DNA of 64,000 nt, taken from Microvelia longipes. Taxonomy: Eukaryota > Arthropoda > Insecta > Hemiptera > Veliidae. How positions within the stretch are numbered: the stretch's first letter is position 1; every line of letters starts with the position of its first letter. A program made the translations under genes and the position numbers. The notes beneath the pieces are model-generated. The model saw nothing but the letters and a program-made list of their open reading frames with translations. It ran no database searches and had not been told where the DNA came from. The stretch spans positions 20,732,500 through 20,796,499 of the forward strand of contig JACMZG010001870.1 of assembly GCA_018340805.1 (NCBI GenBank), in the 5' to 3' direction. Positions 35,551 to 48,340 of this stretch are shown piece after piece.

Positions 35551-36529
35551 AAACCAAATAAATAATTAAATCATTAAAAGTAATTGTTGTCTAAAGTAAC
35601 AAAATACACAATTAAAATAAGTAACTGCGTTCACAAATACATCACTCATAATTAAAACATTATTAACTACTGGTATTAATTATTTGCCAAAAAATCATTA
35701 AATTTGTTATCAACATGGTCAAGGAATTCGATAATGCCGTAAGAGGTCAATAATTTAATTACTTCAGTAATCAAAATGTTTAAAAAATAGTAACATATAT
35801 CTTATAAATAGGCGTGTTGAGAAAAATTAAGCAGTCAGGAGAATACAAAAAAAGATTGTTTTAGCGAGTAACTAGATAAACTAACTAAATGCTACAACAC
35901 ATGACAGTAGAATACTACATCCCTGGCTGCTAAGGTTTTATACAAATGGCATTCATTATAGACTGACCTCCACAATTTCATAACAAGAATGTAATTCATA
36001 GTTTACGCGGCTTTTCAAACAAACATGCAGTGCACCTCTTATTAGAATTAACGATGTAATAGTTCCATAATAATATAGTGAGAAAATAATGTAACTATGT
36101 TTTTTACTACATAAGAGATGAAAATAATACATATTGTAGAGATCAGAGAACAGGTGGTAGATTACATAGCAAGTTGGCTACATCGATGGGCCCTTTTTCC
36201 TGACACAAGATAATGATTTAACTTTAATAATTAAAACTAAATACATTTTATAGGGATTAAAAAATGCTTCTAACGATAGGACCCGTAATTTCACAACTAG
36301 TACCTGTCGCTATAACTGAGAACAACCACAAAGCTTTCCCACTCTTGATACCGTGAGCCAGAATATATTATATCATTTTAATACAGGTATTTTTGAAGTA
36401 TAGACATTTTTAAGTAGACCCACGTTCATTTAAAGTAGGGATTTTTCTACGAGTATCTAGTATTAAACCACCAAATTTGTATTTATGAACTTTCAAAAAT
36501 TTTGTTTACGGATGGCACAAAAAGACCTT
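35551..36529. other. Upstream flank of the pacifastin gene
   Basis: AT-rich with no recognisable feature. Confidence 0.4.
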
Positions 36530-36730
36530 AAGATTTAATTTTGTACCAAGTTTTAACTCTCAAGCGTAAATACACTGGGAAATACGATGATAAAAGACAC
36601 ACACGCATACAGACACACAACATTGTGAAAACCACTTAGGAGGTCTTTAAACACCTGAAACGAATAATTCAATGACATACCGTTATCGGTTTCTTTACAC
36701 AATACTTTTTCTATATACATAAAATATTAG
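36530..36730 (-). repeat. Repeat family A, 5'-part copy
   Basis: Plus-strand markers are ttttgtaccaagttttaact, ctgggaaatacgatgataaa, cacacgcatacagacacaca, accacttaggaggtctttaa, acacctgaaacgaataattc and cacaatactttttctatata. Confidence 0.85.
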
Positions 36731-36856
36731 TAAAAATATTTTAATGAAAATATATTATAAAGCTCAACACAAGAACATTTGTACAAAACGAGCATGATGA
36801 CGAAATATATACTTAATTGTGATCCCTAATCTAATATCAGAAGTTTGGTACCTCCG

Positions 36857-36888
36857 ATCATATAACCAACAAACGTTGGTTATATGAT
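36857..36888. repeat. Perfect 14-bp hairpin, 4-nt loop
   Basis: ATCATATAACCAAC, loop AAAC, then its exact inverse. The direct repeat ttggtacc lies on both outer sides. Confidence 0.95.
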
Positions 36889-38216
36889 TAACTTAATTTG
36901 GTACCATATTAACTCATTTTACAAGTCTGAATAAATTTTAAAAACCCATTAAAAACAGACAGACAGATGGAAACATTTTTTTGAATGGGGAACCGAAAAG
37001 TTCTGGGAACTTACAAAGCAATTTTGAAGTTGTGAGGAAAAGTTTCAAAATGTTATATTTAATTTTTATTAAACTGCAGACTGTAGGGGCAAGAGGAAGA
37101 CAACATATACGATGTTGTCACATGCATGTATATAAGGGTATACCTATAATACAAGCTGTAGGACATTATAAATCCAACAAGAAATACTAAACATAATTCA
37201 TTGCACCAATCCAGTTTACAAAGCCGACCCTATACTAACCTTAACCTTACCTACCGTACCCGTTTTATGCTTAGTTTCAAACCACCAAGTCAAGATTTAT
37301 GCATTATTTACTGTTATTTAGCTCTTATATGTTGTCCCTTTAAGTTTGCAACATAAATATATTTATCTAAATTTCCGTAAAGTGAAGCAAAGTTAAACGT
37401 TATTTAGCATTTTTATCGTTTCGTAGCCATAAAGAGGTATTGTTTGAACCGAGTATTATGAATTCTTCATGCCCAGTTCAATACCTTTAAATGGCCCGTT
37501 ATTCGGGGTTTAAAGGCTAAAATGGTACTGGTATACATATGTTTATCGGGTCCATATATCTATTATTAAGCCATTATTTTAAAGTGGATAGCTATAAAAT
37601 GTATGATTTATTTATTCTAAGCTACCATATTCTTAATATTCGTTTATTACACAGCAAATAAATATAAATTATAAGATTGATTTTTCAAACTTCTAAAAGC
37701 GAATATCATGCTTCTTTTTAAAATACGGAACGGACAATAAAACCATGGTTTTTCCTTTTCTTTACCTACCACTATAGGCATACAGAAAATTTTGTTCATA
37801 AAGAGGCCGAAATCGAGATAATCATTCGAATTTAAAATAAATTTTATTAAGTTTCGAGTAGTTTTTACTATGCTGCCTGTGCGCGTGTTTTGTATGCTAT
37901 CTCTGTGTCCCGCAAAACTCGCTCAGTTCACGCTAAAGAGTCGAAACTTAACACAAAATCCAGACTTATGGACCAGTAGTACTCCCAAAGTTTGTCGAAA
38001 CTTTGACAAATCAAGTTGACATTTAACCCAAATATTTAAAAAATGTTCTATATTTTAGGAGCCTATAATTTCTTTTTAAATACGTATTTTTCATATTATG
38101 GAATACAGCTAGAACACGTAAATTTACTTTTTGGTATAAAATGTATTGAGGAAAATATGACCCTTTCTTGTACTTTCCACATTAATTTTTTCATACTAAC
38201 ACGCACACGCACCCAC
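36889..38216. other. AT-rich non-coding DNA
   Basis: A 69-codon plus-strand frame at 36981-37190 has no recognisable motif. Nothing else is seen. Confidence 0.4.
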
Positions 38217-38238
38217 ACATATATATATATATATATAC

Positions 38239-38306
<68 letters not shown>
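38217..38306. repeat. (TA)n microsatellite
   Basis: TA tract with several phase slips, preceded by a CA-rich run (cacgcacacgcacccacaca). Confidence 0.97.
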
Positions 38307-38310
<4 letters not shown>

Positions 38311-39227
38311 GTATTCTATCTCTTCAAACGTAATTTCCTTATACAAAGATACATGGGTTTATAATATTTTTAGGGCTCTCATGGGCTTAATGGTTATTTT
38401 TATCGGTCATCAATTGACGTTTATATTGAGCGCAGCGCAGTGTTACCAAAGTTCTTTATTCTGATGTCAAGCTAACTAATACCACCATAAGATTTGGCAA
38501 ACTATCAGAAAGTACAAGGTTAGCCTCCCTACCTAATTATTTTTTCTTTAAACGATCTGAAGACGAGTCCAATGTTGTAAGGATAAAGTACCGAGGTTCT
38601 CCCTACGCAATTCTGTTCTTTTAAAGTGAAGAGGTCGTTAGGTAAATCAGTAGACGCCCATTAGTTCTCGTTTATGATAAATAACTTATAAATTAAGATG
38701 CAGACCAGATGAACAACAAGTTTATGTATATAAATATACATAACCACCATGCATAATTTTAAAGCGAATTTTTGTAATATTTAAAGGTCTGTAAATTTTA
38801 TATAATCTATGATAAGTTATTAATAAACTGTAGGAATATGATTCTATTTAAAAAAGGAATACCAAGCCACAAATATTAGGAAATGAAGCGACATGAATAA
38901 ATACAGATAGAGTGGAAGTTGGTCCATAAAACCATTAATCCCTTTCTCTAAGTGCTAAAAACCATCTATCAACTTCATCTCAAGTCAGGAAGGTGTCCTT
39001 GTTTGCCAACACTATTGTGTTCAAGTAGAAAATTGTTTTCCAGTATCTTCAGATTTGTCTTTAAATTCAACAATATTCGCTGAGTTTGAATGAACTTTAT
39101 TCGTATTGAATTAATTTGTGCATTAGTTGCATTTGTTAAAAATGTATCAGATTTCTAATTTAAATTGAAATAATTATAAAGTTAGCTATCAAGTAATTTT
39201 GTATTTTCAAATAAATTAAACTCCACC
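38307..39227. other. AT-rich non-coding DNA
   Basis: No recognisable feature. Confidence 0.4.
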
Positions 39228-39475
39228 AAGATGTTAGAAATGTATAAGATGATTCAATTCGATGTAAACATACTAAACGCATTCGGAGGTTATAACCTGA
39301 CTTTTTTTATGAATGACGTGTGACGTCATTGCAGGAATAGGTATAGGCGGCCAATATTTATTTATTATTTATTCCTGCAATGACGCCAATGCCGGACTAT
39401 TACCTAACATGTCAAAAAATTGATTTCATTCATAAAAACTCTCAAAATAGAATCGCCTTATAAATTCTATTAGCT
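39228..39475. mobile_element. TIR (MITE-like) family B, copy 1
   Basis: Left end tataagatgattc (39243) and right end gaatcgccttata (39450-39463) are inverted. Internal inverted blocks are tttttatgaatgacg / atttcattcataaaaa and cattgcagga / tcctgcaatg. The second copy at 42927-43305 shares the ends and the neighbouring caagatgtt and aattctat sequence, so the true borders may lie slightly further out. No coding capacity. Confidence 0.75.
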
Positions 39476-39526
39476 TGGAACTCCATAGAGACTTTTAACA
39501 CAGATATTTTTTCAAGTACCTTTTTA

Positions 39527-39842
39527 CTTTTCCTCATTTATACTGTAGAAAAAATATTGTGTTTGCAAAAAATCGTAAACTAGGATGTCATAGGAATTAT
39601 CCGTTTCAGGTGTTTTTAATACCTGCTGAGTAGTTTTTACAAAGTTGTCTGTCTGTGTCTGTTATTATGGTAGGTCCTAGTGTATTTATGTTAGAAACTT
39701 GAAAATCAGTCTATAGATGTAGTTGCACTATATCTGGAAAATATTTTACCTCGTTAACCCACAATAATGACGAAGTATAGAGGATAAACGTAGCTAATCC
39801 GATGTGATAATGAAAATTCCAATGTACCCCGTACCGTATTTA
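39527..39842 (+). repeat. Repeat family A, internally deleted copy with both ends
   Basis: Starts cttttcctcatttatactgt, runs through the 5' block to gttaacccacaataatgacg, then jumps directly to the tail (gaggataaacgtagctaatc, gtaccccgtaccg). The 5S-like middle is absent. This copy shows that 5' block and tail belong to one element. Confidence 0.88.
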
Positions 39843-41008
39843 TGACTATTATGTGAACCAAATTATTTTAAAAGGAATATACAATCTTAGGAATGCGTCT
39901 TCAAATAATCACAATCTCAATTATTTTTTTCACAAAAAGAGAAGGACATTTTGTATAAACAACTTACTTTGATAAAGAATATTAATATTTATTATTATTC
40001 AATAATAATAAGCATTTTTCAATATTAAAAAAAATAAAGACAATAAAGTTTTTAATATAATCTAAAGCCGTTTCATAAAAATAAACTTTCAAGGTTGAAA
40101 AACGAATTTTAAAATTAGAAAATCAAAACAGTATATTCATAATCAATCAATATTTTTTTCTCAAAAATATCAGTAGAACTAAGAAAGCAACTTTAAAAGA
40201 TAAACTACAAAGAGAACCTTTAGGAAATTTATGTTTTGCAAAATTATAATAAATGAGTACGAGCAATTTAATAGGAAAATAAAGCGAAAATGCGACTTTA
40301 AAGGAATGTTTTCTGTTTGACTTCACAGTATATTATAGAGAAGATAGAAAATTAGGCACTAAGAGCTGTGGGTAGGGGGAGAGAGGGAGTGATCAAAGGA
40401 CGACGGAGGTGAAATTAGGCACTGTCCCAGATTTCATCAGTCAAGATGAGACTTCCTTTCATCTTTATAGTCTCTACAAAAATTTATATCCAACCAGGTA
40501 CATTATTTTTCTAAGCAACAGGATAAATGTAAGTTTGTTTAGGAAAAATATAAGGACTAAAAAGAAAAGAGTATTTTTTTTCTTGTTTTTACTAATAAAT
40601 ATTAAATTAGCTTAAAATATGTAATAACAACGTAATAAAAACTCAATGCTCTTATAAATGGTTTAAGTAAAAACATATTAAAACAGCAATAGTTACCGCT
40701 TAGTTATTTGAATCATTTTTCCGACACACAAAAACATAAATAAGTACCTTCTTAAATAAGCAAATTTAAACCTTAATTTAATGATGATAATGAAAATTTT
40801 GATAACCCAGCAAAACGGGTTTAGGACGTAAAATTAACCTGGTTTTCAAAAGGGTTCTTGTTCTTCCCAAGGTCAATTTTAGACCAAGTATTTGATTTAA
40901 AAATAATAATAAACCGTTAATCTGTTCAAAAGCGAGTTTGCAAGTCTGTCAAAAGGTATACTTCTTGTCTCTTATTGTTAATGTCAAAAAATTTAAGTCA
41001 GTAGATAT

Positions 41009-41010
<2 letters not shown>
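39843..41010. other. AT-rich non-coding DNA
   Basis: No recognisable feature. The frame 40409-40615 is unconvincing. Confidence 0.4.

Positions 41011-41092
<82 letters not shown>
41011..41092. repeat. (TA)n-(CA)n compound microsatellite
   Basis: TA tract followed by about twelve CA units. Confidence 0.97.
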
Positions 41093-41699
41093 TTCTGTTA
41101 AAAATAATTACTAAAAAAATAAGTTGATAAGATTATGTGGGAAACGGTGTGGGGGTTATGAGCTAATATATAATCTTAAAATTACCAAGGGATATTTTTC
41201 AACACTATTTTAAAAATTATATTATATAACTAACTCATAACCACCGGGATAAACATTTTTCATCCACAAAAAAAAGAAATCCTTCTATATCTTGTAGCAA
41301 AGAGAAGTGCAAATTTGTTGAATAGTTTTGGTCAGGGCGAGAGGAAGAAGCGTTAAATTAGGCGAATTAAATATAAAATAAAATTTACCTTTTCTTTTAA
41401 GAAAATGAACCAAAAAAACAATTTTTTGTGATGAGGGATCTCTGAAACGTACATTGGATTCACTCCTGGGTCGTATTCTTGCTATACTACCCACTGGAAT
41501 TGTATTCAAAACGAAATTCTCAAAAGAATATAGAAATGAATGGTAACTTGTTAGAGAGATACAATATTTGCAAAACATAGTTTTATTTCTTTATCTTAAG
41601 ATAGATTACTATGCAGTTTAACTCACTGTGGAATATTATAGTGGAAAAATAAATATTTCAAAAGCTATAGCAAAGAAACAAAATATAAATTAAAAATGA
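41093..41699. other. Non-coding, one unassigned minus-strand frame
   Basis: A 97-codon minus-strand frame at 41285-41578 includes SIARIRPRSESNVRFRDPSS, less AT-biased than its flanks. No splice sites or family could be assigned. Confidence 0.35.
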
Positions 41700-41830
41700 C
41701 CTCTTGGCGGGAGATTTTTGAGAGCTTTGTGTGTGCTTTACATGCTGAATTCAAAGTATTATATTCGGATTTTTAGGGTAAACACCATACTTTTCATATA
41801 TACCAACAATAGTAGGCGAAGGAAATGAGA
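41700..41830 (-). repeat. Repeat family A, 5'-end fragment
   Basis: Ends with cggatttttagggtaaacac, catacttttcatatatacc and aggcgaaggaaa, the minus-strand family A 5' end. Confidence 0.55.
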
Positions 41831-42926
41831 AATGCGAATTCCCAATTGTTTTATTTAATAGAGACTAAAAGCGCAATCAAATAACAATTGTGTTCATTAA
41901 TAATTGCGGACGTAGAAAAAATCACGTCTAGAGCTAAGCATAGGAGAGCTATAGTTGTTGCGCCAGAAAATATCAATAGTATAAAACTATTGTAGAGATT
42001 TTTACAATAGCAATAAGTTACCTAAGCTGTAAAATGTATCGCAACGATATTAATATTCATAGGAATAAAGATAAGAGTAAGTTATTTATAATAAAAAGTG
42101 GCATTTTATTGACTCGCGTGCTAACATTTTTACTTCCTAATGGCGCTATAAATTTATATTCTTTGAATGGAAGGAAAAACGGGGGCAGAGTCACAGGAAA
42201 AAATACTACATCATATGATAGTATTTTTCCATATAATCTTTCCTACGGGACCAATAAGTTTGGAAATCGATTTTATTTTTTTATATACAAAAGGGGTATA
42301 GGTGAAAATGTAGCTTTTTTATGGAGCTTTCACAGGATTTGTTGGCTTCTATTGAAGCTTTATTCTCGAGTATCCGAGTATTAGAGATACTTGTTCATTC
42401 CTTTTCAATAAAAAAATAATCCTCTACTTTTTTTTTAGAAGTATAAAAATTAATACTTTAGAGCACAAAGATGTGAATTAAAGAGGTTTAAGAACTTTCG
42501 ATCCTTAGTTCTGTATTTTCAAAGTAATCTATATCGTGAAACACTCAAATGAAAAGTTAGGAGAAAATAAATCCTTCTTACAACAATACAGCCAACAAAA
42601 CAGAGTGTGATGTATTGCAATGAGGCAGAGCAATTGACAGATGGTTTATAACGTCCTTGTATCATATATTTTAGAATTTTTAACAATGATATAAGAATAC
42701 AACAAATAATGAAATAATATTTATAAGGAGATTTCATCTGTAAAATTATTGAGATTGGTGGATTTTTCGTGAGTTGCCCATACACCGACATCGACCGACA
42801 CATTAACCACATAAATAGGTTTTAAATAATTATAAACACGGACTAAAGTAATAAAAGTTGAAATTGAAGGTTATTTACTCTGGTGTGCACATGCGTGATC
42901 GTGACGTTGGTGACAACGTGATGCCC
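41831..42926. other. Non-coding, unassigned frames
   Basis: Frames of 116 codons (42034-42384, plus) and 97 codons (42519-42812, minus) have no recognisable motifs or splice context. They are probably chance. Confidence 0.35.
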
Positions 42927-43305
42927 AAGATGTTTTTGGTGAAATTTATAAGGTGATTCAATTCGATGTAAACATGCTAAACGCAATTTGAGGTTATAAC
43001 CTGACTTTTTTTATGAATGACGTCTTTTATGAATGTGAAATCATTGCAGAAATCGGAATAGGTTGTTTAAATATCTATAGTCTCTAGTAGTAGAGGCTAT
43101 AGATATAGACTATATAGATATAGACTAGAAAGGTCTACATCTAGATATAGATATCTATAGTCTCTAGTATAGGCGGTCAACATTGAAAATTTACTATATA
43201 TTTCTGCAATGACGTCATTTCTAGACTATAACCTAACATGACAAAAAATGATTTCATTCATAAAAACCCTCCAACAGAATCACCTTATAAATTCTATCAG
43301 TTTGC
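42927..43305. mobile_element. TIR (MITE-like) family B, copy 2, with internal expansion
   Basis: Left end tataaggtgattc at 42947 and right end gaatcaccttata at 43277-43289 are exact inverted repeats. Compared with copy 1 it carries an extra ~110-bp run of tatagtctctag / tatagatatagac units at 43068-43172, a local expansion after insertion. Confidence 0.8.
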
Positions 43306-44029
43306 GTGATGCTAAAGTAAACGCGTCAATGCGTAAGTATTAACCGTTATATCACGCACCCGGTTTCAAAGTTTAGCTAAGTTGTAACTTTTTGTTTTAT
43401 AAGTTACACTTGGTTTATTTACTTAAGGAAGTAGCTCTTAAAATCGAAGGAAATAAACAATTGGTAAGTTCTGTAATACGTGTAAGCATGCGATGTAAGG
43501 AAGTTTCGGTAGTGTACAAAATACTTCCAGAGGGAATTGTAAAATTTTAATTTCTCCTAAAAACCTGTTAAGCAGCCTATTTGGGCTAGAAGCCGTGCGA
43601 GTTAAAAAAAACCGTGTTGAAAATAAACAATATTTTGTTTATTTTCAACAAATAAGTATTGACTTAAACATAGTTCTAGTCTATACTTAGCCAGTATTGT
43701 TGGTCAAAGGCCAGGCTTCTAAAAACCTATCGAAAGACTTTAATAGCTCAAAAAATGATGACGTCGATCATCACAGCAAAATATTAACATAATCGTTGTG
43801 ATTTCCTTATAAATTAGTTTACCAATGTTATAGACATTGGTACACCACCCTACCATCCTGGACATTGATATACCTTCTAATTCAGAGAGAGTAACGAGAC
43901 CGAAACTACACCATAGGTTCTTCTTTGCAAATATTAAGTTTTGGTTAAACAATACATCCTCAGAAGGATTTTAGCGAGCACCAGGTGTGAGGAAATTAAG
44001 GATGTAACCTGCTCCTATGATTTAAGTCT
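43306..44029. other. Non-coding; perfect 15-bp hairpin at 43615-43650
   Basis: TGTTGAAAATAAACA, a 6-nt loop, then its exact inverse at 43636-43650. A 70-codon minus frame at 43740-43952 is unassigned. Confidence 0.6.
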
Positions 44030-44235
44030 GCAAAAACAAACTTGAAGGCTGATTTTTTACAAATCAAGAAGTAATAACTCTCAAACATAAACTCAGCGAG
44101 AGTGATGCGTGACACAAACACACACACAGATAGACAGACCACTTAGAACGTCTTAACGATAGATTCTAACAATATCTCAGTTTCGAGTTTTTAGGTAGAA
44201 CACAACCTATGTAGCAATAAAAAATTAGGTATATT
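44030..44235 (-). repeat. Repeat family A, 5'-part copy
   Basis: Plus-strand markers are gctgattttttacaaatcaa, taactctcaaacataaactc, a CA-rich run, cagacagaccacttagaacg, and agtttcgagttttta. Confidence 0.7.
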
Positions 44236-44303
44236 AAGGAATTATATAACAATCACCACTATTTATATAACTACGATAGTTTTGGTGTTTCCAGTAAAGC
44301 CTT

Positions 44304-44386
44304 CTCTCCTACGAATGTAGGAGAGGAAAAGCCCCTCTCCTACATTTTCCCTCCTGCAGCACAGATCTCCTGATCTAAGCAGGAGG
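44304..44386. repeat. Pair of GC-richer hairpins
   Basis: CTCTCCTAC-GAAT-GTAGGAGAG (44304-44325), a further cctctcctacatt, then CCTCCTGC (44350-44357) pairing with GCAGGAGG (44379-44386) around an inner AGATC-TCCT-GATCT stem. Confidence 0.9.
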
Positions 44387-45077
44387 TATCTTTTGTATAT
44401 TTTGTCATGAAATTTATACTTATTTATGTATTAATAAAGAATTGTTGTTTAAAAAAAATAAAAAGTAAAAGGAAAATATAAAAAAAGCAAATAATATTTT
44501 AATAACTTCCTACAATTTCCTATCATATACATAAAACGTTATTTTCCCCCTGAATACGAAGCTATTTCCTATGAAAGCTAGAAAATTGTGCGATGTATTA
44601 GATTTAAGAAAGTCTCATAGTTCAAGACGTGTTATGGATTATGTAAATTTTCACTGAATACAAGTGAAATGTAATATACTCGGCTTTATACATTACACGT
44701 CACTTTATGCATTTTTTCAAATACTCTTGTATACACTTTTATATTTTTATATACCTATTTTATTTTTACTTCACACAAAGGGTCAAATTTACATGATATA
44801 AATAAAATAAGATAGATATAAAAACAAAATATAAAAAGGAGTTGTACTTAAATAAAAGTATCATCAAATATTTTATTCAGAGAAAGGAACAATATTTATT
44901 TACAATGTAAATATAAACATAAGCAGTGCTGCTCTTATAATAAAGATAGCTAAGAACAAAGCGCATTAATCAATCATATATATATATACCTATAAATTTA
45001 AATTAATAAATAAAACAGGGCCTTTGGATTACTCACAAAAAAAGTCGCTTGTGTATTGATTGTTGATTAATATTAAT
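44387..45077. other. AT-rich non-coding DNA
   Basis: No recognisable feature. Confidence 0.4.
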
Positions 45078-45420
45078 ACTTTTCCTCATTTAGAGGAAAA
45101 ATATTGTTTTCAGAAAAATCCAAAACCAGGATGTCACATGAAATATCCGTTTCAGGTGTTTTTAAGGACTCCTACGTGGATTTCATAAAGTTGTCAGTCT
45201 GTAGGTGTCTGTGTATGTGTTTTTATTATCATAATAGCCCCCAGTGTATTTATGATAGAGCAGAAACTGGTTTCAATCGATTTAGCTCACCATCAACCTT
45301 AAGTATAACACCTTGTTGTAATGCCGTTTTAACTATATTTTTTTTTAATGATATCATTACTTGGATTGGTGACGTCAAACATTTTCAAAAAACAATAACT
45401 TTAAAACAAGGCTTTGAAAA
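45078..45420 (+). repeat. Repeat family A, 5'-part copy
   Basis: Starts cttttcctcatttag, then aaaccaggatgtcacatgaa, atatccgtttcaggtgtttt, aaggactcctacgtggattt and cccccagtgtatttatgata. The 123-codon open frame (45104-45475) is a by-product. Confidence 0.85.
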
Positions 45421-45539
45421 CTTCTCCACACCATATGCCAAGTTTTCTATTCTTTGGAGAATTACATTTCTTTAAAGTCATTATTCTTTTAAATTATAAT
45501 AATTATAAAAACTATCTCAAATATGATATAAGAATTGAT
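45421..45539. other. AT-rich spacer
   Basis: No recognisable feature. Confidence 0.4.
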
Positions 45540-45838
45540 AATATATAAATACTAGATGGCATATCTCACATATGTGATCACAATTCAAACTTATATAAAT
45601 ACACGATAAAATACTTAACATATGTCATCACAATTGAAACATATATACACGTTGACATATCTCAAATATATAATCATAATTCAAATTTATATAAATACAC
45701 AATAAAATACGTAAAATATGTAATCGCACAATTGAAACATATATACACGTTGACATATCTCAAATATGTAATCACAATTCAAACTTATATAAATACACGA
45801 TAAAATACGTAAAATATGTAATCGCACAATTGATAACA
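45540..45838. repeat. 98-bp satellite, first array
   Basis: About three units of 98 bases. acacgttgacatatctcaaa at 45647 and again at 45745 gives the period. Each unit also has cacaattcaaacttatataa, acgataaaatacgtaaaat and atgtaatcgcacaattgaaa. Confidence 0.95.
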
Positions 45839-46338
45839 ATTAATTAAGCCCAACTTAGTTGGTAGTAGGGGTGGGCGGACTACCAAGTCTCTTCAAGACT
45901 TATCCTAAGTTACCATAAATATTAAGCCTTCTTTAAAATCAAGTATAGGCTCATTCAAATTCATATAGGATTCGGTTTTAATAAAAATAAGGCGCCAGGT
46001 TCTTTTGCCTACTTCGTAGGGTGGGGAGAAGAACCAACCCCAGGCTCCAGTCCAAATTTCGAAATAGGTTGATTTAAAACTTATATGACACAATAAAACA
46101 CACTATTTTAAACATTGGTTTCATAATTTAAAACCAATAAAAATCCAATAAACTGTATTTAAATGAAAATAAACGAAAAAAATCTGAAATTCGATAAGGT
46201 TTCTAACCTCCATAAGGGCTTCATATTTTATAAAATTGACATTATACCTGACGAATAAGTACTTATAGATTAACCTAGAATTAAAACTAAAAGTAGGTAA
46301 AAGTATTTATCCTGAGCTTGACTCTCCTTAAGATTTAC
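45839..46338. other. Spacer between satellite and duplicated block
   Basis: Moderately GC-richer at 45850-46060. No gene is supported; the 62-codon minus frame at 45905-46093 is unassigned. Confidence 0.4.
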
Positions 46339-47344
46339 GATTGTGAGCCATATAACCAATATCTAATGAACTATGGCAACTCTCTCAATAAAATGCCACA
46401 TCAAACCCTCCGGTGCCAAAAACTCTAAAACCAAGAGCAACGAGAATTAGAACTTAAGAATTCTACAATTTTACATAAACCAAGAAAAACTCTAGTTGAA
46501 AATGAAACATTAATCTAAAATGGAAACGGCCTTACCTTCAGAGAAGGGTTCCAAAACCAAACAAACTAATCTATAAATTTGGTTAAAGAAATAACTATGT
46601 TCCTCTATAAATCAGATGAAATAACTACTCAATTTCCATTGAACAAACTAACTTATAAAATAGAACTAATAAATTGGCCCGGGGGCCGAAGCCACCCGGG
46701 GCCTAACCAAAAAGAAGGTCCTTTTTCGACCACGTCTCCACTTCGGAGCGTCATCATGGTTACCAACTGAAACTCAATTTAATAATACCCAAAATAAAAT
46801 AAATCTAATAATAGAAGTAGGACTACCCCTAAATATAAACGAAACCTCAAAAAAAAAAAAAATTTAGCAAAATGAACTTAAAATTAAATACTTAAATATT
46901 TTTAAAATTTCGGAACAAAACCATAACTTTTGGAATCACCGAAATTAATACAAAATATAACGTTACAAATTGAAACATATATACACGTTGACATATCTCA
47001 AATATGTAATCACAATTCAAACTTATATAAATACACGATAAAATACGTAAAATATGTAATCGCACAATTGAAACATATATACACGTTGACAAATCTCAAA
47101 TATGTAATCACAATTCAAACTGATATAAATACACGATAAAATAAGTAAAATATGTAATCGCACAATGGAAACATATATACACGTTGACATATCTCAAATA
47201 TGTAATCACAATTCAAACTTATATAAATACACGATTAAATACGTAAAATATGTAATCACAATTCGGCAACAGAAGCGAGCTTTTAGTTAAATCAATAAAA
47301 ACTTCTTCATTCAAAAATCCACCCATTTATATATTTTACTTCTC
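46339..47344 (+). repeat. ~1-kb tandem duplication, copy 1 (contains 98-bp satellite)
   Basis: Begins gattgtgagccatataacca. Contains a GC-rich near-palindrome at 46676-46703 (ggcccgggg / cccggggcc around gccgaagcc), then ctccacttcggag, and ends with about three units of the 98-bp satellite (46965-47265) and cttcattcaaaaatccaccc. Copy 2 starts 1010 bases later with few differences. Identical open frames in both copies (46579, 47586) diverge at their ends by a small indel and look non-coding. Confidence 0.95.
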
Positions 47345-47348
47345 TTAT

Positions 47349-48340
47349 GATTGTGAGCCATATAACCAATATCTAATGAACTATGGCAACTCTCTCAATA
47401 AAATGCCACATCAAATCCTCCGGTGCCAAAAACCCTAAAACCAAGCAACGAGAATTAGAACTTAAGAATTCTACAATTTTACATAAACCAAGAAAACTCT
47501 AGTTGAAAATGAAACATTAATCTAAAATGGAAACGGCCTTACCTTCAGAGAAGGGTTCCAAAACCAAACAAACTAATCTATAAATTTGGTTAAAGAAATA
47601 ACTATGTTCCTCTATAAATCAGATGAAATAACTACTCAATTTCCATTGAACAAACTAACTTATAAAATAGAACTAATAAATTGGCCCGGGGGCCGAAGCC
47701 ACCCGGGGCCTAACCAAAAAGAAGGTCCTTTTTCCAACCACGTCTCCACTTCGGAGGCGTCATCATGGTTACCAACTGAAACTCAATTAAATAATACCCA
47801 AAATAAAAAATAAATCTATATTAGAAGTAGGACTACCCCTAAATATAAACGAAACCTCAAAAAAAGAATTTAGCAAAATGAACTTAAAATTAAAACTTAA
47901 ATATTTTTAAAATTTCGGAACAAAACCGGAATCACCGAAATTAATACAAAATATAACGTTACAAATTGAAACATATATACACGTTGACATATCTCAAATA
48001 TGTAATCACAATTTAAACTTATATAAATACACGATAAAATACGTAAAATATGTAATCACACAATTGAAACATATATACACGTTGACATATCTCAAATATG
48101 TAATCACAATTCAAACTGATATAAATACACGATAAAATACGTAAAATATGTAATCGCACAATGGAAACATATATACACGTTGACATATCTCAAATATGTA
48201 ATCACAATTCAAACTTATATAAATACACGATTAAATACGTAAAATATGTAATCACAATTCGGCAACAGAAGCGAGCTTTTAGTTAAATCAATAAAAACTT
48301 CTTCATTCAAAAATCCACCCATTTATATATTTTACTTCTC
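47349..48340 (+). repeat. ~1-kb tandem duplication, copy 2
   Basis: Matches copy 1 almost throughout, with small indels (for example 'ttttggaatcacc' shortened near 47925). The satellite part is at 47970-48260. Confidence 0.95.

Noticed and set aside
42034..42384. 116-codon plus-strand frame as a gene
   Set aside because: No domain, no splice signals of note, and composition follows the local AT bias.
45104..45475. 123-codon plus-strand frame
   Set aside because: Runs through a family A copy and equivalent positions in other copies are not open.
46579..47813. Repeated frames in the 1-kb duplication
   Set aside because: The two copies diverge in frame by a small indel with no sign of constraint.
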